Positions 1-7,392 of a stretch of 14,609 nt of DNA are shown here, one piece after another. A program made the position numbers and the translations under genes. Source of the DNA: an uncultured Eubacteriales bacterium. GTDB taxonomy: Bacteria; Bacillota; Clostridia; Christensenellales; Christensenellaceae. The notes under the pieces were generated by a model, which had not been told where the DNA came from, ran no database searches, and saw only the letters and a program-made list of their open reading frames with translations. The first letter of the stretch is position 1. The number at the start of each line of letters is the position of its first letter. The stretch covers positions 1 through 14,609 of the forward strand of contig UQXU01000045.1 in assembly GCA_900545085.1 (NCBI GenBank), written 5' to 3'.

Positions 1-1
1 T

Positions 2-1897
2 ACCATAGGCTTGGTTTTTTTGATACTGCTCTACATATGCAGCTATATCGACAACGGAATATCAAGGCTGATGGCGTGCAGCTTCTGCGCTGCCGTATCT
101 ATCGTTTGTCTTTTCCTCCATCTCTTCGCCCTGCGCGACGCCGCCCGCGAAGATTCTCATATCAGAAAAGACGTAATCGCACAATACGCCTCGTCATCTT
201 CAATCCCTTTGATTATTTTTAAAGACAACGCCGAAGTTTTCTGGATGAATCCCGCTTTCACCGAAGCGTTTGGAGAATCGCACGAAATACTCACCGACAG
301 CGAAATGCGCGAGCTGGCCTTAGGCACAAAAGAAGATATAAGACTGCATCACGCATATTATCAGCGTGAATCTTCAGAAATTCAAACTGCGTTCGGAGCG
401 TATCACATAGTACGCCTGCTCAAACGGCGTTCCTCCAGACTCAGACAGCAGGAGATAGATTCACGCACTGTTATCTGCCATATTCAGATAGACAGTTTTG
501 TTGAGCTGACAGGTTCTCTGCCTCCGGCGGAGGCTTCTCTGTTGGAATCCAAAATAGACGAAAAGGTTGCAATATTGGCGGATCAAGCCAACGCAATGAT
601 GTTTAAGTATGACGACTATAAGTATATTCTGGCATTTGAACGCAAATATCTCCCACCCCTCATGCAGTCAAAATTCAGAATATTGGACGAAGTACGCGAG
701 CTTAAAACTTCCGAGGGACAAAGTCCGACTCTAAGCATCGCACTCGGAACTTCCGAAACGTCCAAACGCTCCGGCACATTCGCGCTCTCCTCTATGGAGC
801 TGGCTCTCGGACGCGGAGGAGATCAGGCCGTGCTCAAAACAGACGACGGCTTCACTTTCTACGGCGGCGTACAGCGGGCGGTTGAATCTTCAAACAAAGT
901 CAAATCCCGAATGATAAGCAACGCTCTCAGACTTCTTATGGAGCAGGCTGACGACGTAATGCTCATGGGGCACAGCGCTCCCGATATGGACTCAATAGGC
1001 TCTGCGCTGGGTCTCCTCGCATGCGCGCGCACTCTCGGCAAGCCCGCCTTCATCGTACTCGACAAGCCCAACGACTCCATTGACCTGCTCATACGCGAGC
1101 TCGAGCATTCTCAAGCCTATCACAACATATTTATCACGCCTGAAGCCGCGCAGGAGCGCATAGATTCGCACACTCTGCTGATAGTCCTGGACACTCAGAT
1201 AGCAAATATGACAATAGCCCCTCGCCTGTTGTCATTAACGGATAACATTGTAATTATAGATCACCATCTCCGAGGGACTCACAGCATAGAGAAGTCCTCC
1301 CTTTTCTATCACGAACCGTACGCTTCCTCTACCGCAGAGATGGTCACGGAATTAATACAGTATTTCTCAGACAGAACAAAACTGACGCCTCTGGAAGCGG
1401 ACGCCCTCCTCGCAGGCATAGTAATAGATACAAAATCCTTCTCACTCAAAACAGGCGCGCGCACCTTCCAGGCCGCCTCGTATCTTAAAAAAGCCGGCGC
1501 AAACACAACTACTATACGTCAACTGTATCAGGATGATCTGTCTCTTTTCGTAGAAAAAGCAGATGTAGTATCCTCCGCCCATATAGAGAACGGCATAGCC
1601 GTCTCGTTCTGTCCGCCGCGCTCGCGCAGCCCCAGGCTCATAGCAGCTCAGGCGGCGGATACTCTGCTCGGGATACGCGGAGTTAAAGCTTCTTTCGTGC
1701 TTTGCGAGGAAAACGGACAGATAATAATAAGCGGCAGATCTCTCGGCGAAATCAACGTACAGATGATACTCGAGGGACTGGACGGCGGCGGACACGCCAC
1801 CATGGCCGGAGCGCAAATCCGCGGGGTGAGCCTCGAGGACGCAAGCAAAGCTCTCATCGAACGTCTCAAAAAAATGGGTATGCTCGATCAACATTGA
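2..1897 (+). CDS. gdpP: c-di-AMP phosphodiesterase GdpP (5' end cut by window)
   Basis: Membrane-bound DHH/DHHA1 phosphodiesterase that hydrolyses cyclic di-AMP to pApA. The frame is open to the left edge, so the true start and the first membrane helix lie outside; a TTG at 11 is probably not the start. Residue numbers here count from that TTG. A hydrophobic stretch (about 1-45) is the remaining membrane part. A degenerate PAS domain follows (about 55-150), then a degenerate GGDEF domain ending near the GRGGDQAV motif (about 267). The DHH part shows GHSAPDMDSIG (about 320), VLDTQ (about 394), IIDHH (about 417) and the DHHA1 motif GGGHATMAGAQ (about 592). The metal-binding Asp and His residues of a working enzyme are present; the His often seen after DT is Gln here. 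The gdpP-rplI-dnaB order is conserved in Bacillota. Function is inferred from motifs and synteny with high certainty. Confidence 0.95.
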   Translation, partial: TIGLVFLILLYICSYIDNGISRLMACSFCAAVSIVCLFLHLFALRDAAREDSHIRKDVIAQYASSSSIPLIIFKDNAEVFWMNPAFTEAFGESHEILTDSEMRELALGTKEDIRLHHAYYQRESSEIQTAFGAYHIVRLLKRRSSRLRQQEIDSRTVICHIQIDSFVELTGSLPPAEASLLESKIDEKVAILADQANAMMFKYDDYKYILAFERKYLPPLMQSKFRILDEVRELKTSEGQSPTLSIALGTSETSKRSGTFALSSMELALGRGGDQAVLKTDDGFTFYGGVQRAVESSNKVKSRMISNALRLLMEQADDVMLMGHSAPDMDSIGSALGLLACARTLGKPAFIVLDKPNDSIDLLIRELEHSQAYHNIFITPEAAQERIDSHTLLIVLDTQIANMTIAPRLLSLTDNIVIIDHHLRGTHSIEKSSLFYHEPYASSTAEMVTELIQYFSDRTKLTPLEADALLAGIVIDTKSFSLKTGARTFQAASYLKKAGANTTTIRQLYQDDLSLFVEKADVVSSAHIENGIAVSFCPPRSRSPRLIAAQAADTLLGIRGVKASFVLCEENGQIIISGRSLGEINVQMILEGLDGGGHATMAGAQIRGVSLEDASKALIERLKKMGMLDQH

Positions 1898-1922
1898 TAA
1901 ATGCACAGATTTATCGTATAAT
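1894..1922 (+). promoter_or_regulatory. Sigma-A promoter for rplI-dnaB
   Basis: TTGATA at 1894-1899 and TATAAT at 1917-1922 are separated by exactly 17 bases. The -35 box overlaps the gdpP stop codon (1895-1897). A 7-bp inverted repeat, GATAAAT at 1896-1902 and ATTTATC at 1909-1915, fills the interval between the boxes and could be an operator or a chance hairpin. Both boxes are near consensus, so rplI-dnaB can be transcribed apart from gdpP. Identified by eye; no start-site data. Confidence 0.75.
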
Positions 1923-1961
1923 TACTGAGACAGAACAGAATACACAAAGGAGATACATAAC

Positions 1962-2408
1962 ATGAAAGTTATTTTAAATCAAGATGTTAAAGGCAAGGGC
2001 AAGGCAGGAGACATCGTAAACGTCAGCGATGGTTACGCACGCAATTTCCTTCTGCCGAAGGGGCTCGCCAAGGAAGCCAACGCAAGCAACCTCAACTCCG
2101 CCAATCTCTCTAAGAAAGCAGCTCAGCACCGCAAAGAGCAGGAAAAGCAAGCCGCTATCGAGCTGGGAGAAAAGCTCAAAGGTATGACTGTAGAAGTCAA
2201 GGGCAAGGCCGGCGACGGTACGAAGCTCTTCGGCTCCATCACTTCCGCTGAAATAGCAGACGCTATCAAAGACGCCACAGGCTACGAAATTGACAAGCGC
2301 AAGGTCGTATTGAACAGCAGCATCAAAGAACTGGGAGAATATGAGATCGGCCTGAGAATTTATCAGGAAATGCTCATTAATATGAAAATAAACGTAGTGA
2401 AGGCATAA
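1962..2408 (+). CDS. rplI: 50S ribosomal protein L9
   Basis: Protein L9 of the large ribosomal subunit, which binds 23S rRNA near the L1 stalk. At 148 residues it has the normal family length. The N-terminal signature is clear: [19 protein letters not shown], then [14 protein letters not shown] at about 24-37. A long charged helix (about 45-78) joins this to the C-terminal domain, which contains [11 protein letters not shown] (about 84-94). AAAGGAG at 1946-1952 lies 9 bases before the ATG, and a consensus promoter lies 40 bases further upstream. It is followed by dnaB after 15 bases, so the two are cotranscribed as in other Bacillota. Confidence 0.98.
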   Translation: MKVILNQDVKGKGKAGDIVNVSDGYARNFLLPKGLAKEANASNLNSANLSKKAAQHRKEQEKQAAIELGEKLKGMTVEVKGKAGDGTKLFGSITSAEIADAIKDATGYEIDKRKVVLNSSIKELGEYEIGLRIYQEMLINMKINVVKA

Positions 2409-2423
2409 AAACAGGGAATCACA

Positions 2424-3758
2424 ATGAACGAGCTGATCAGCCGCGTCCCTCCGAGCAACGCCGAGGCGGAGCAGTCTATCCTCGGCGCAATGCTCCAGAG
2501 CGAGGAATGCGTACACATGGCCATAGAGCGGCTCAAGCGGGAGGATTTCTACCTGGAATTCAACCGCCGGATATGGGACGCAATATTGGATCTTACAAAC
2601 GCATATATGCCGGTGGATATTGTCACCGTGACGGAGCGGCTGGGCAGAGCCAATCTCTCTTTGGACGATCTGACATATCTGTCTAATCTGACGCAGCTCG
2701 TACCTTCCGTGCGCAATCTGCCGTCATATATAGATATTGTTCGCGAAAAGAGCATAATGCGCAAGCTCCTCGCTGTCTGCGGAGAAGTCAGCGAGATGTG
2801 CTACAAAAGCGAAGAGCGCGCAAGCGATATAATAAACTACGCCAGCAGCGAGATATACAGAATATCTCAGGGCAAAGAATCCCGCAGCCTTATGCACATT
2901 CATACCGCGCTCGTAGAAGCATACGAGCTGATAAACAAAGCGGCTTTTTCAAAAGACGGTCTAATGGGCGTCGCCATAGGCTTTCCCATGCTGGACAGAA
3001 TGCTTAGCGGATTCCAAGCCTCACAGCTTATAATCATCGCCGGACGTCCCGGCATGGGTAAAACATCTTTCGCTCTCAACATCGTTGAGAACGTAGCGCT
3101 CTCTACAAACAGACCCGTGGCATTCTTCTCTTTGGAGATGAGCCGAGATCAGCTTGCCATGAGACTTATGTGCTCAGGCGCAAGTGTAGATTCTCAACTG
3201 GTTCGCTCCGGCAAGCTCCCGGTTGACGACTATTTTACTCTGACCGATGCGATGGTGCCGCTTGAAAAATCCTCTATATATATAGACGACACTCCCACTA
3301 TAGGACCTTCTGAAATACTCTCCAAATCCAGAAGGCTCAAGCAGGAAAAAAAAGACCTCGCATTAATAGTGATAGACTATCTGCAGCTCATGACTCTCTC
3401 CGGCAGGAGCAGCGAGAACAGACAGCAGGAAGTCTCCGCTCTCACCCGTTCTCTCAAAATAATGGCGCGCGAGCTGGACGTTCCGATAGTTTTGCTCAGT
3501 CAGCTTTCCAGAGCGAGCGAAAAGAGAGAGAGCAAGCGTCCCATGCTGTCGGACCTGAGAGAATCCGGCTCCATCGAGCAGGACGCAGACGTCGTGCTAT
3601 TTGTACACAGAGAGAGCTATTACTCAGAAACAAGTCAGCCCACAGACAAATCCTCCATTATAGTCGCTAAGCAGAGGAGCGGCCCAACAGGCTCCGTAGA
3701 CGTCCTCTGGCGCGGAGAACAAACCAAGTTCTTGGAAGTGGATTACACATATGACTAA
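2424..3758 (+). CDS. dnaB: Replicative DNA helicase
   Basis: Hexameric 5'-3' helicase that unwinds DNA at the replication fork and works with primase (called DnaC in Bacillus). The 444-residue length is typical. The N-terminal primase-interacting helical domain opens with PPSNAEAEQSILGAML (about 9-24). The RecA-like motor follows from about 170, with Walker A GRPGMGKTS near 207-215, FFSLEMS after it, and Walker B LIVIDYLQL near 313-321. LSQLSR and the SGSIEQDADVVLF region come later. There is no intein. The ATG is preceded by AGGGA 8 bases upstream. It lies 15 bases after rplI and 24 bases before a pseudouridine synthase gene, in one transcription unit. Confidence 0.97.
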   Translation: MNELISRVPPSNAEAEQSILGAMLQSEECVHMAIERLKREDFYLEFNRRIWDAILDLTNAYMPVDIVTVTERLGRANLSLDDLTYLSNLTQLVPSVRNLPSYIDIVREKSIMRKLLAVCGEVSEMCYKSEERASDIINYASSEIYRISQGKESRSLMHIHTALVEAYELINKAAFSKDGLMGVAIGFPMLDRMLSGFQASQLIIIAGRPGMGKTSFALNIVENVALSTNRPVAFFSLEMSRDQLAMRLMCSGASVDSQLVRSGKLPVDDYFTLTDAMVPLEKSSIYIDDTPTIGPSEILSKSRRLKQEKKDLALIVIDYLQLMTLSGRSSENRQQEVSALTRSLKIMARELDVPIVLLSQLSRASEKRESKRPMLSDLRESGSIEQDADVVLFVHRESYYSETSQPTDKSSIIVAKQRSGPTGSVDVLWRGEQTKFLEVDYTYD

Positions 3759-3782
3759 TTTTTTGTTAGGAAGTGACGAATA

Positions 3783-5069
3783 ATGTATAAATACATCGTT
3801 CCCGGCGAAATGGACGGCCGTTTCGCTACAGAGTGCATAGATACTTATCTAAACCTGGATAATGTTCCTAAAAACAAAAAGACGATAGACGGTTTTATCC
3901 GCCTTAAAGGCCGGCTTTTGAAGAAAGACGATACAGTATCCGAGGGCGATCTGATAGAGTTTCTCCCCTCATCCAGGATGCTGAATGCGCTGCCCGCTCC
4001 TCAGCTTATATATGAAGATGAAAATATCCTCATATATAACAAACAGCAGGGGCTGAAATGCTTCACGGAAAAACCGGGCACCATGACTCTGCACACATAC
4101 GCCGAAGATCACATGAAGGAAACTGACGAATACAGTCTGGAGGCATTTTACTTCCCGTATGTATGCCACCATCTCGACGAAAATACCGGCGGCCTTGTCA
4201 TTGTAGCCAAATCACAGATAATGTTTGAATACATGCTCGAAGCATTCAAACAGCGCAGAATCCGTAAGCTTTACACCTGCGTCGTAGTCGGCACTCCGGA
4301 ATACGAAAATGCAAATCTCAGCACTTTTATTGAAAGCCAGCCCTCCCGCGGACGTATGCGCATACGCAGCAAGCCGACGCGCAACGCCTCTCCCATATAT
4401 ACCCGCTATTGGACAAAGAAAACCATGCCGGAGTTGGGTCTGAGCTTGCTCGAAGTTCAGCTCGTCACGGGCAAAATGCACCAGATACGCGCACACCTCG
4501 CGAGCGTGGGCATACCCGTATTGGGAGACAATATATACGGCGATGCAGCCGCAAACAAAAAATTCGGAATGCCCTGTCAGGCTATGTGGGCGCATAAGCT
4601 TATATTCGACACGGGTACGGGAAACGCACTCGAATATCTCAACGGCAAAGAGTTTATCGCTCCGACTATAGACCTGCCGTTTATAGAAGGTCTTACCGAT
4701 GCAGCCACTATCACAAACGCCATGGGACTTCCCTCCGAGATAAACATACCGGGGATAACATCCGCCGAACTTGGAAAAGTCGAAGAGGTCAGCTCTGATG
4801 CAAGCGATAAAAACGACGAAAATGGAGAAAATTCGGAAAACGCACAAAGCAGCAAACAAGAAACTGCAAACTCTGAAGAGTTAACTCAAAATTCCCAGTC
4901 AGACGAGCCAAAGTCCGAATCAGAAAACGATGACCAAACAAATTCTAAAACAGCGTCTGACAACGAGGTATCCGAATCCGAAAACGTCGATACTGAACGG
5001 GCCGAAGGTTTAGACGACGAAAAACACAGCGACGAACAAACAAAATCAGAAGAAGAGAGTGCAGAATAA
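3783..5069 (+). CDS. RluA-family pseudouridine synthase with acidic C-terminal tail
   Basis: Converts uridine to pseudouridine in RNA; the exact site (rRNA or tRNA) cannot be read from sequence. An S4-like RNA-binding region covers about 1-62 (KGRLLKKDDTVSEGD). The catalytic domain spans about 72-325. Its active-site motif is HHLDENTGGLVIVAK at 129-143, with catalytic Asp132. The family usually has HRLD, so the Arg is replaced by His. The second motif, TGKMHQIRAHLASVGIPVLGD, runs from 229, where TGRTHQIR is usual. From about 332 to 428 the protein becomes a low-complexity chain rich in Glu, Ser, Asp, Asn and Gln, with no family counterpart that I know. AGGAAG about 10 bases before the ATG is the likely ribosome site. 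A terminator follows the stop. Enzyme family is certain; substrate is unknown. Confidence 0.9.
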   Translation: MYKYIVPGEMDGRFATECIDTYLNLDNVPKNKKTIDGFIRLKGRLLKKDDTVSEGDLIEFLPSSRMLNALPAPQLIYEDENILIYNKQQGLKCFTEKPGTMTLHTYAEDHMKETDEYSLEAFYFPYVCHHLDENTGGLVIVAKSQIMFEYMLEAFKQRRIRKLYTCVVVGTPEYENANLSTFIESQPSRGRMRIRSKPTRNASPIYTRYWTKKTMPELGLSLLEVQLVTGKMHQIRAHLASVGIPVLGDNIYGDAAANKKFGMPCQAMWAHKLIFDTGTGNALEYLNGKEFIAPTIDLPFIEGLTDAATITNAMGLPSEINIPGITSAELGKVEEVSSDASDKNDENGENSENAQSSKQETANSEELTQNSQSDEPKSESENDDQTNSKTASDNEVSESENVDTERAEGLDDEKHSDEQTKSEEESAE

Positions 5070-5092
5070 AGACAAGCAAAAAGTATTGCCGA

Positions 5093-5127
5093 CAGCAGAG
5101 CGTGAAAATGCGTTCTGCTGCTTTTTT
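5093..5127 (+). terminator. Rho-independent terminator after the pseudouridine synthase gene
   Basis: A 10-bp stem (5093-5102 with 5111-5120, one G-U pair) and an 8-base loop are followed by C and six T (5122-5127). It ends the rplI-dnaB-synthase unit and separates it from the alarmone synthetase gene. Confidence 0.88.
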
Positions 5128-5223
5128 ATTTTCCGCTCGCTTTTTTCCAAAAACCTGATTTTTCCTCAAAAAACTACACATATTCTTCCTTACTCTTTCA
5201 TCGAATATTGCAGAATAATACTG

Positions 5224-5229
5224 TATAAT
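5224..5229 (+). promoter_or_regulatory. Possible -10 box for the alarmone synthetase gene
   Basis: A perfect TATAAT lies 35 bases before the start codon, downstream of a terminator, so a promoter is expected here. No good -35 box stands 17 bases upstream (TCGAAT at 5201-5206); the TTGCAG at 5208 is only 10 bases away. The rest of 5128-5264 is AT-rich and shows no other feature. Confidence 0.45.
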
Positions 5230-5264
5230 GTTTTTAAAATCATATTTGAAACGAGAACATATAC

Positions 5265-5945
5265 ATGGAAAAGAATAATACATTTGAAAGAGAAATAACT
5301 AACTACATAACCGAGCGCTCTCCCGGTGAGATAAAAAGTATCGTCAACAACATGAGAGAGCTTATGGCGTACTACCGCTGCGCAATACTTGAGGTTGAAA
5401 CCAAATTCAATGTTTTAAATGTTCAATTCTCATTGCAGCACGAACGCAATCCTATTGAAAGCATAAAAACCAGATTAAAATCGCCTGACAGCATATTCGA
5501 GAAGCTGCAAAGAAAAAATCTCCCTCTCACTTTGGAAGCAGTGAGCAATAATCTAAACGACATAGCCGGCGTTCGCGTTATATGCTCCTTTGTAGACGAC
5601 ATATATATGCTGGCAGATTGTCTCATACAGCAGGATGATATAACTCTTTTAGAAAAAAAAGATTATATTCAAACGCCTAAAGAAAACGGCTACCGCAGCC
5701 TGCATTTGATTGTAGAAGTTCCCATATTCCTGCAGAACGAAAAGCGCAATATGAAAGTAGAGGTTCAGCTTAGGACTATAGCCATGGAGTCATGGGCAAA
5801 CCTGGAACATAAGCTTCGCTACAAAAAAGAACTGGACAATCACGTAGCTTTGCAAACCTCAGATGCTCTCACAGAATGCGCGGCTATGAGCGCTTTGCTG
5901 GATACCAAAATGCAGAAAATAAGAGATATCATCGAGGCAGAGTGA
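5265..5945 (+). CDS. relQ: Small alarmone synthetase, RelQ/SasB type
   Basis: Single-domain (p)ppGpp synthetase that transfers pyrophosphate from ATP to GTP or GDP, acting in the cytosol as a homotetramer in studied homologues. It has 226 residues against about 210 for Bacillus SasB (YjbM), and no hydrolase, TGS or ACT domains, so it is not long RelA/SpoT. Visible motifs are IKTRLKSPDSIFEKL (67-81, ATP-binding Arg and Lys), DIAGVRVIC (99-107), ENGYRSLHL (140-148), VEVQLRT (165-171, catalytic Glu166) and MESWANLEHKLRY (174-186). A predicted helix closes the protein. The Shine-Dalgarno site is weak (ACGAGA), so translation may be modest. It has its own upstream terminator and likely promoter, and is monocistronic. 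Confidence 0.92.
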   Translation: MEKNNTFEREITNYITERSPGEIKSIVNNMRELMAYYRCAILEVETKFNVLNVQFSLQHERNPIESIKTRLKSPDSIFEKLQRKNLPLTLEAVSNNLNDIAGVRVICSFVDDIYMLADCLIQQDDITLLEKKDYIQTPKENGYRSLHLIVEVPIFLQNEKRNMKVEVQLRTIAMESWANLEHKLRYKKELDNHVALQTSDALTECAAMSALLDTKMQKIRDIIEAE

Positions 5946-5992
5946 ATTTCACTGCAAATTAAAACAGAATACCGCAAAAACGTGCGCAGACA

Positions 5993-6020
5993 AAAAAACC
6001 GCTGTTTTCAGCGGTTTTTT
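5993..6020. terminator. Bidirectional intrinsic terminator shared by relQ and tRNA-Val
   Basis: A perfect symmetrical hairpin: CCGCTG at 5999-6004, loop TTTT, CAGCGG at 6009-6014. It is flanked by six A on the left and six T on the right, so it has a U-tract when read from either strand. It serves relQ on the + strand and tRNA-Val on the - strand. Confidence 0.93.
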
Positions 6021-6026
6021 AATATA

Positions 6027-6102
6027 TGGTGGAGACTACTGGGCTCGAACCAGCGACCTTTCGCGTGTGAGGCGAATGCTCTCCCAGCTGAGCTAAGCCT
6101 CC
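6027..6102 (-). tRNA. tRNA-Val (anticodon CAC)
   Basis: All arms fold on the minus strand. The acceptor is GGAGGCT with AGTCTCC (one G-U pair), discriminator A, and an encoded CCA end at 6027-6029. The D stem is GCTC/GAGC. The anticodon stem TTCGC/GCGAA encloses loop CTCACAC, which gives anticodon CAC, reading the valine codon GUG. The T arm is GCTGG/CCAGT around TTCGAGC. The length is 76 bases. The gene has its own promoter and terminator and stands alone. Confidence 0.97.
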
Positions 6103-6119
6103 ATCTCTTTTACTTGTGT

Positions 6120-6148
6120 ATTATAACGCTTAAATTTATAAAAATCAA
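6120..6148 (-). promoter_or_regulatory. Sigma-A promoter of tRNA-Val
   Basis: On the minus strand TTGATT (6148-6143) and TATAAT (6125-6120) are separated by 17 bases. The predicted transcription start is about 10 bases before the tRNA. This is a strong promoter by eye, as expected for a stable RNA. Confidence 0.85.
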
Positions 6149-6164
6149 GTACCTATTTTGACGC

Positions 6165-6207
6165 ATAATAAAACATAACAGGCGGTGCAAATTTTACGCC
6201 GCCTGTT
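6165..6207 (-). terminator. Terminator of the tail/lysis module
   Basis: On the minus strand, AACAGGCGG (9 bp) pairs across a 13-base loop (arms 6177-6185 and 6199-6207), followed by the T-rich TTATGTTTTATTAT. It begins 4 bases after the last phage stop codon. The T-tract is broken, so efficiency is uncertain. It separates phage genes from the tRNA promoter. Confidence 0.7.
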
Positions 6208-6210
6208 TTC

Positions 6211-6435
6211 TCATACTCTCTCTATCTCTTCCAAGGCGTTTATTCTGTGAGTATTGCTTTTGCTTCGCTGTTCGACCGCCGTCATCCTCTCCACAAGATT
6301 GTTGTGCATCTCAACTTTTTCTTCCAATTTAGCTAATCTGAAATTAGTCAATCTCGCACTTGCTATTATTCCGGAAAGCGAACCTATCGCCGTCCCCGCC
6401 AGAGCCAATATTGCGGTGATTATTTCCGAGTTCAT
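6211..6435 (-). CDS. Small membrane/coiled-coil protein of the lysis module
   Basis: 74 residues. One hydrophobic segment near the N-terminus (about 5-27, ITAILALAGTAIGSLSGII) precedes a charged, heptad-like helix (about 32-72, with KLEEKVEMHNNLVERM). Proteins of this shape commonly lie beside holins in clostridial prophages. The role is unproven: an accessory holin or a lysis-timing partner is possible. The ATG overlaps the holin stop by 4 bases (ATGA), so the two are translationally coupled. It is the last gene of the phage module. Confidence 0.75.
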   Translation of the reverse strand: MNSEIITAILALAGTAIGSLSGIIASARLTNFRLAKLEEKVEMHNNLVERMTAVEQRSKSNTHRINALEEIERV

Positions 6436-6719
6436 TTGTTGTCACCCTTCTCAATACAGCCCGGCGCTGTATAAGCTTTCGCACGTTCGCTGTCCGACAC
6501 TCCCGGAGTAGTCGGGTCTATCAGCGCATTGTATACACTTGCGAGCACGCTGACCACGACATACGGATTCCCCACCGCTTGCTTTATCAAATCCCACAGT
6601 GCGCTCCAGCTCATAATATCCGCTCCGGTCACTCCGTAGTATACGCCCACCGGCGTCGCTATCGCCAGTATTATAGCCAGCCAGAACGACCAGTTTTTCA
6701 TTCTCACTTTTAAATTCAT
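6432..6719 (-). CDS. Phage holin, phiLC3 family
   Basis: A 95-residue inner-membrane protein expected to form the lesion that releases or activates the endolysin. The family signature is clear: an N-terminal VRMKNWSFWLAII, two hydrophobic segments (about 12-33 and 51-67), then DPTTPGVSDSERAKAY at about 68-83, the diagnostic end of phiLC3-type holins. AAAGGAGG (6731-6738) lies 11 bases before the ATG. It is separated from its presumed partner, the endolysin, by a lipoprotein gene on the opposite strand. It must therefore be transcribed either by read-through or from its own promoter, which I could not locate. Confidence 0.9.
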   Translation of the reverse strand: MNLKVRMKNWSFWLAIILAIATPVGVYYGVTGADIMSWSALWDLIKQAVGNPYVVVSVLASVYNALIDPTTPGVSDSERAKAYTAPGCIEKGDNK

Positions 6720-6740
6720 TATTTCTCTTTCCTCCTTTTA

Positions 6741-6761
6741 CTCATACCAAATGTATATGAG
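6741..6761. repeat. Short inverted repeat upstream of the holin ribosome site
   Basis: CTCATA (6741-6746) and TATGAG (6756-6761) form a 6-bp inverted repeat with a 9-base centre, 3 bases beyond the holin Shine-Dalgarno site. It could be an operator or RNA hairpin in the holin leader; it may also be chance. Confidence 0.3.
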
Positions 6762-6793
6762 CGTGTTTTGTGTTATCCATCCAAACAGTCTAT

Positions 6794-6816
6794 CTGTGTT
6801 GTTAACACGGTTTTTT
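6794..6816 (+). terminator. Orphan terminator-like hairpin before the lipoprotein promoter
   Basis: CTGTGTT (6794-6800), loop GTT, AACACGG (6804-6810) and six T. It reads in the + direction but no + strand gene ends upstream of it. It may shield the lipoprotein cassette from read-through or be a remnant of the event that inserted the cassette. The remainder of 6720-6895 holds the holin ribosome site and the lipoprotein promoter. Confidence 0.6.
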
Positions 6817-6837
6817 CGCTTTTATATTTTTATCATA

Positions 6838-6866
6838 TTGCACTTTTTGTAATTTTATGCGATAAT
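6838..6866 (+). promoter_or_regulatory. Promoter of the lipoprotein gene
   Basis: TTGCAC (6838-6843) and GATAAT (6861-6866) with a 17-base spacer. TGC directly before the -10 box makes it an extended -10 promoter. The -10 box runs into a run of ATA triplets. This supports independent expression of the lipoprotein, even in a silent prophage. Confidence 0.72.
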
Positions 6867-6878
6867 AATAATAATAAT
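6862..6878 (+). repeat. ATA trinucleotide repeat in the lipoprotein leader
   Basis: Five ATA units plus AT in a row, overlapping the -10 box and reaching the bases just before the ribosome site (GGAAAGG, 6879-6885). Gain or loss of a unit would change the distance from promoter to start codon without touching the reading frame. Confidence 0.8.
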
Positions 6879-6895
6879 GGAAAGGTACTAAAGAC

Positions 6896-7390
6896 ATGAA
6901 AAAACACCTTCTTACTCTTTTTGTTGCCGCTACGGCAATGTTCACGCTTGCTGCCTGCAGCACTCCATCGAACACCGAAGCATCCGAGAGTGCCGTCACT
7001 TCTGCAGAAAGTGCCGCTCCTACAGAGAACGTCGCCCCTGCAGAAACCGTACTGGTTGACAACGACGACATAACTGTGGTATTAACAGACACAGATCCCG
7101 ACGATATGTTCGGATACGTCCTTAAACTCCGGCTTGAAAACAAAACAGATAAAACACTTATGTATTCAGCCGAAAATGTATCTGTGAATGGTTTCATGGT
7201 TGAACCGCTCTTCGCGCAAACAGTCTCAGCAGGCAATAAGGCTAATGCAGATTTCACTATATTCGACACTGATCTCGAGGATAATCAGATAAGCGAAGTC
7301 AACGAAGTAAAATTCTCGCTTCGCGCATATAACGATGATGATTGGACTGAAGATGCCATATTTGAGGACGAGCTTACAATCAATCCGTGA
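6896..7390 (+). CDS. Secreted lipoprotein (moron-like, antisense to the phage operon)
   Basis: 164 residues. A lipoprotein signal (MKKHLLTLF, hydrophobic core, lipobox L18-A19-A20-C21) predicts attachment to the outer face of the membrane after cleavage before Cys21. A Ser/Thr/Ala/Glu-rich linker runs to about 52. The rest (about 55-164) reads as one beta-rich domain: VLVDNDDITVVLTDTDPDD, GYVLKLRLENKTDKTL, then VNGFMVEPLF and NKANADFTIF. Lipoproteins with this domain are common in gut Clostridia; their function is unknown to me. It has its own promoter, ribosome site and terminator and faces against all flanking phage genes, which is the layout of a moron (a cargo gene carried by a prophage). 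It may change the host surface; that is inference. Confidence 0.85.
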   Translation: MKKHLLTLFVAATAMFTLAACSTPSNTEASESAVTSAESAAPTENVAPAETVLVDNDDITVVLTDTDPDDMFGYVLKLRLENKTDKTLMYSAENVSVNGFMVEPLFAQTVSAGNKANADFTIFDTDLEDNQISEVNEVKFSLRAYNDDDWTEDAIFEDELTINP

Positions 7391-7392
7391 TT

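Noticed and set aside
4212..4859. 215-codon open frame on the - strand inside the pseudouridine synthase gene
   Set aside because: The opposite strand codes for a conserved enzyme with intact motifs; the antisense product is Cys/Arg/Tyr-rich and resembles nothing.
5208..5229. TTGCAG and TATAAT as a full relQ promoter
   Set aside because: The spacing is 10 bases, far from the 16-18 needed, so only the -10 box is reported.
6027..6102. tRNA-Val as the phage attachment site
   Set aside because: Phages that use tRNAs insert at the 3' end, which here faces away from the phage genes (6027, toward relQ). The phage block lies beyond the 5' side and promoter. No integrase or repeat of the tRNA end is visible.
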